Below, piece by piece: positions 61,966 through 64,000 of a stretch of 64,000 nt of DNA (position 1 is its first letter; each line of letters begins with the position of its first letter). The stretch covers positions 62,001-126,000 of the forward strand of contig NZ_LMHZ01000004.1 in NCBI RefSeq assembly GCF_001428545.1, given 5' to 3'. The DNA comes from Noviherbaspirillum sp. Root189 (GTDB lineage Bacteria; Pseudomonadota; Gammaproteobacteria; Burkholderiales; Burkholderiaceae_D). Under the pieces are notes generated by a model. It ran no database searches, had not been told where the DNA came from, and saw nothing but the letters and a program-made list of their open reading frames with translations. The position numbers and the translations under genes were made by a program.

Positions 61966-64000
61966 GCTTGGCCTCCAACTAGGCTGGTAACTCTAATCGT
62001 TTTGGAATCGGGAAGTTCTGCGTGTGACAAGACCTTGAGCTGCGGCAGCGCGCGGCGCAGGAAGCGGGCGAGCAATCCACGCAGCGGGCCGGGCACCAGC
62101 AGCACCGGTGTCAGGCCCATCTGTTCCTGCTGGCGCACAGCCTGCTCGGCTTGCGCGGCAATCGTATCGGCCAGTCCCGGCTCGATGCCGGCGCCATCGG
62201 GGCCGCTGGACTGCAGCGCCTGCATCAGGATGCGCTCGAGGCGGCTGTCGAGGGTGATGACGGACAACTCGTTGGTCGACGGGAAAATCTGTTGCACGAT
62301 CGCGCGGCCGAGGGCGATGCGCACCATGGCGGTCAATTCGTTAGGATCCTGCGTCTGCGGTGCAAACTCGGACAAGGTCTCGATGATGGTTCGCATGTCG
62401 CGGATATGGACACCTTCGATCAGCAGATTTTGCAAAACCTTCTGCAGGGTCGAGAGGGAAATCAGTTTCGGCACCAGGTCTTCAACCAGCTTCGGCGTCT
62501 CCTTGCCAAGGTGATCGAGCAACTGCTGTACTTCCTGGCGGCCCAGCAATTCGGCGGCATGCGAAGTAATCAGATGGTTCAGGTGTGTCGCGATCACGGT
62601 ACCGGCGTCCACCACGGTATAGCCCAGGGCTTGCGCGTGTTCGCGCATGCCGTTGTCTACCCAGACGGCCGGCAGGCCGAACGCCGGATCGGTAGTGGCA
62701 TTGCCGGGCAATGCGCCGCTGACCATGCCAGGATTGATCGCCATGAACTGGCCGACAAAGGCTTCTCCGCTGCCTACTTCCACGCCTTTCAGCGTGATCC
62801 GATAGGCGGCGGGCTTGAGTTCGAGATTGTCACGGATATGCACGGGCGGAGACAGGAAACCGACTTCCTGGGCGAACTTCTTGCGAATACCCTTGATACG
62901 GCGCAGCAGTTCGCCGTTCTGGCCTTTGTCCACTAGTGGAATCAGGCGGTAGCCGACTTCAAGGCCGAGTGTATCGACCGGCACGATGTCTTGCCAGGTC
63001 GCTTCTTCCTGTTCCGGCGCGGTGGTCGCGGCTTCGGGAATCGGCGGAGGTGCTTCCAGTTCTTTTTTGGCGCGCTGGGAGATCATGTAGGCGCCACCAC
63101 AAAGTGCGCCACCCAAAAGAATAAAAGCAATATGCGGCATGCCTGGAATCAGGCCCATGCCGCCGATGATGCCACCGGTGATGTACAGTACTTGCGGTTT
63201 GGCGAAGAGCTGGTTGACCAGCTGGCCGCCGATGTCCTGTTCGCTTGCCACGCGGGAGACGACCACACCGGCCGCAGTTGAAATGATCAGCGAAGGAATC
63301 TGTGCGACCAGGCCGTCACCGATGGCGAGCAAGGTGTAGTTCTTGAGTGCCATGTCGAAAGCAAGGTCGTGCTGCACCATGCCGACGACAAGGCCGCCGA
63401 AGATGTTGATTACCGTGACCAGGATGCCCGCGACGGCGTCACCACGCACGTATTTGCTGGCACCGTCCATCGAGCCGTAGAACTCCGCTTCCTGCGAGAC
63501 TTCGAGACGACGTGCACGCGCTTCCTGCTCGCCGATCAGGCCGGCGTTGAGATCGGCGTCGATCGCCATCTGTTTGCCCGGCATTGCATCGAGCGCGAAT
63601 CGCGCGCCGACTTCCGCGATACGGCCGGCACCCTTGGTGACCACGACAAAGTTGATGATGGTCAGAATGACGAAGACCACAATACCGACGGTGTAGTTGC
63701 CGCCAATCAGGAAGTGACCAAAAGCTTCGATGACCTTGCCTGCCGCGTCCGGACCTTTATGTCCTTCGGTCAGCACCACGCGTGTCGATGCCACGTTCAA
63801 TGATAGACGCAGCATCGTGGACACCAGCAACACAGCCGGGAACGCCATGAAATCCAGCGGCTTGATCGTGTAGAGGCTGGTCAGCAGAACAATGATCGAC
63901 AGCGCGATATTGAAGCTGAAGAACATGTCCAGCACGAAAGGCGGTAATGGCAGGACCATCATCGCCAGCATCATGATGATGAGGATAGGTGCTGCGAGCG
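61962..64000 (-). CDS. flhA: Flagellar export gate protein FlhA, partial
   Basis: About 678 residues are visible; the start lies beyond the right edge, since the frame continues upstream of MMLAMMVLPLPP as ...LAAPILII and a full protein is about 690-700. The N-terminal half has the membrane segments and the FHIPEP stretch (PLDFMAFPAVLLVSTMLRLSLNVASTRVVLTEGHKGPDAAGKVIEAFG; GARFALDAMPGKQMAIDADLNAGLI). The C-terminal cytosolic ring begins near DIVPVDTLGLEVGYRLIPLVD. It forms the export gate with FlhB. flhB probably lies to the right, outside the window. Confidence 0.95.
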   Translation of the reverse strand, partial: LAAPILIIMMLAMMVLPLPPFVLDMFFSFNIALSIIVLLTSLYTIKPLDFMAFPAVLLVSTMLRLSLNVASTRVVLTEGHKGPDAAGKVIEAFGHFLIGGNYTVGIVVFVILTIINFVVVTKGAGRIAEVGARFALDAMPGKQMAIDADLNAGLIGEQEARARRLEVSQEAEFYGSMDGASKYVRGDAVAGILVTVINIFGGLVVGMVQHDLAFDMALKNYTLLAIGDGLVAQIPSLIISTAAGVVVSRVASEQDIGGQLVNQLFAKPQVLYITGGIIGGMGLIPGMPHIAFILLGGALCGGAYMISQRAKKELEAPPPIPEAATTAPEQEEATWQDIVPVDTLGLEVGYRLIPLVDKGQNGELLRRIKGIRKKFAQEVGFLSPPVHIRDNLELKPAAYRITLKGVEVGSGEAFVGQFMAINPGMVSGALPGNATTDPAFGLPAVWVDNGMREHAQALGYTVVDAGTVIATHLNHLITSHAAELLGRQEVQQLLDHLGKETPKLVEDLVPKLISLSTLQKVLQNLLIEGVHIRDMRTIIETLSEFAPQTQDPNELTAMVRIALGRAIVQQIFPSTNELSVITLDSRLERILMQALQSSGPDGAGIEPGLADTIAAQAEQAVRQQEQMGLTPVLLVPGPLRGLLARFLRRALPQLKVLSHAELPDSKTIRVTSLVGGQA

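Overview
The window is about 64 kb of dense, GC-rich bacterial chromosome. Gene content and protein signatures (DnaE2/ImuA/ImuB mutasome, sigma-28 flagellar regulon, FlhF plus a FlhG-like protein, MotC/MotD-type stator, YcgR) point to a motile betaproteobacterium, most likely of the Oxalobacteraceae/Burkholderiales type (Herminiimonas, Janthinobacterium or Herbaspirillum-like). The taxon is an inference from protein character only. No phage, integrase, IS transposase or CRISPR array was seen.

Region 1 (1-6.6 kb) is an SOS mutagenesis block. A cho-type nuclease gene, cut by the left edge, diverges from imuA across a near-perfect LexA box. imuB and dnaE2 follow on the plus strand, and dnaE2 has a second LexA box. 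A roughly 170-bp repeat-like element with 12-bp terminal inverted repeats sits between imuA and imuB.

Region 2 (6.7-14.9 kb) is iron uptake. A seven-gene leftward run (tonB, exbB, exbD, iron substrate-binding protein, TonB-dependent siderophore receptor, PiuC-like dioxygenase, FMN hydroxy-acid oxidase) lies downstream of a strong Fur box. A HugZ/pyridoxamine-oxidase-like gene converges on it.

Region 3 (14.9-25.5 kb) is signalling: a sigma-54 response regulator, a divergent PAS-GGDEF-EAL protein, tRNA-Arg(ACG) with a terminator, a HisKA_3 kinase with its LuxR-type regulator, a GGEEF diguanylate cyclase and a PLP-dependent decarboxylase.

Region 4 (25.8-64 kb) is an almost complete flagellar locus. 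Rightward: fliC-flaG-fliD-fliS-fliT, a FliK-like gene, an FhlB-like gene and ycgR; then (after leftward fliE) fliF to fliR. Leftward: flgB-flgL. Rightward: flgA-flgM-flgN. Leftward: flhA (cut by the right edge)-flhF-flhG-fliA-motC-motD. Sigma-28 promoters with exact TAAA-N15-(G)CCGATAA-like spacing precede fliC, fliD and flgM. flhB, flhDC and che genes are not in the window.

All flagellar stages are represented: export gate, C-ring, rod, hook, junction, cap, filament, stator, sigma/anti-sigma control and c-di-GMP braking. The two c-di-GMP enzymes nearby could feed YcgR. I did not find a convincing wholly new system. The most useful leads are the P-loop-less FlhG, the iron operon with its hydroxy-acid oxidase, the repeat element inside the mutasome locus, and the second FliK/FhlB pair.
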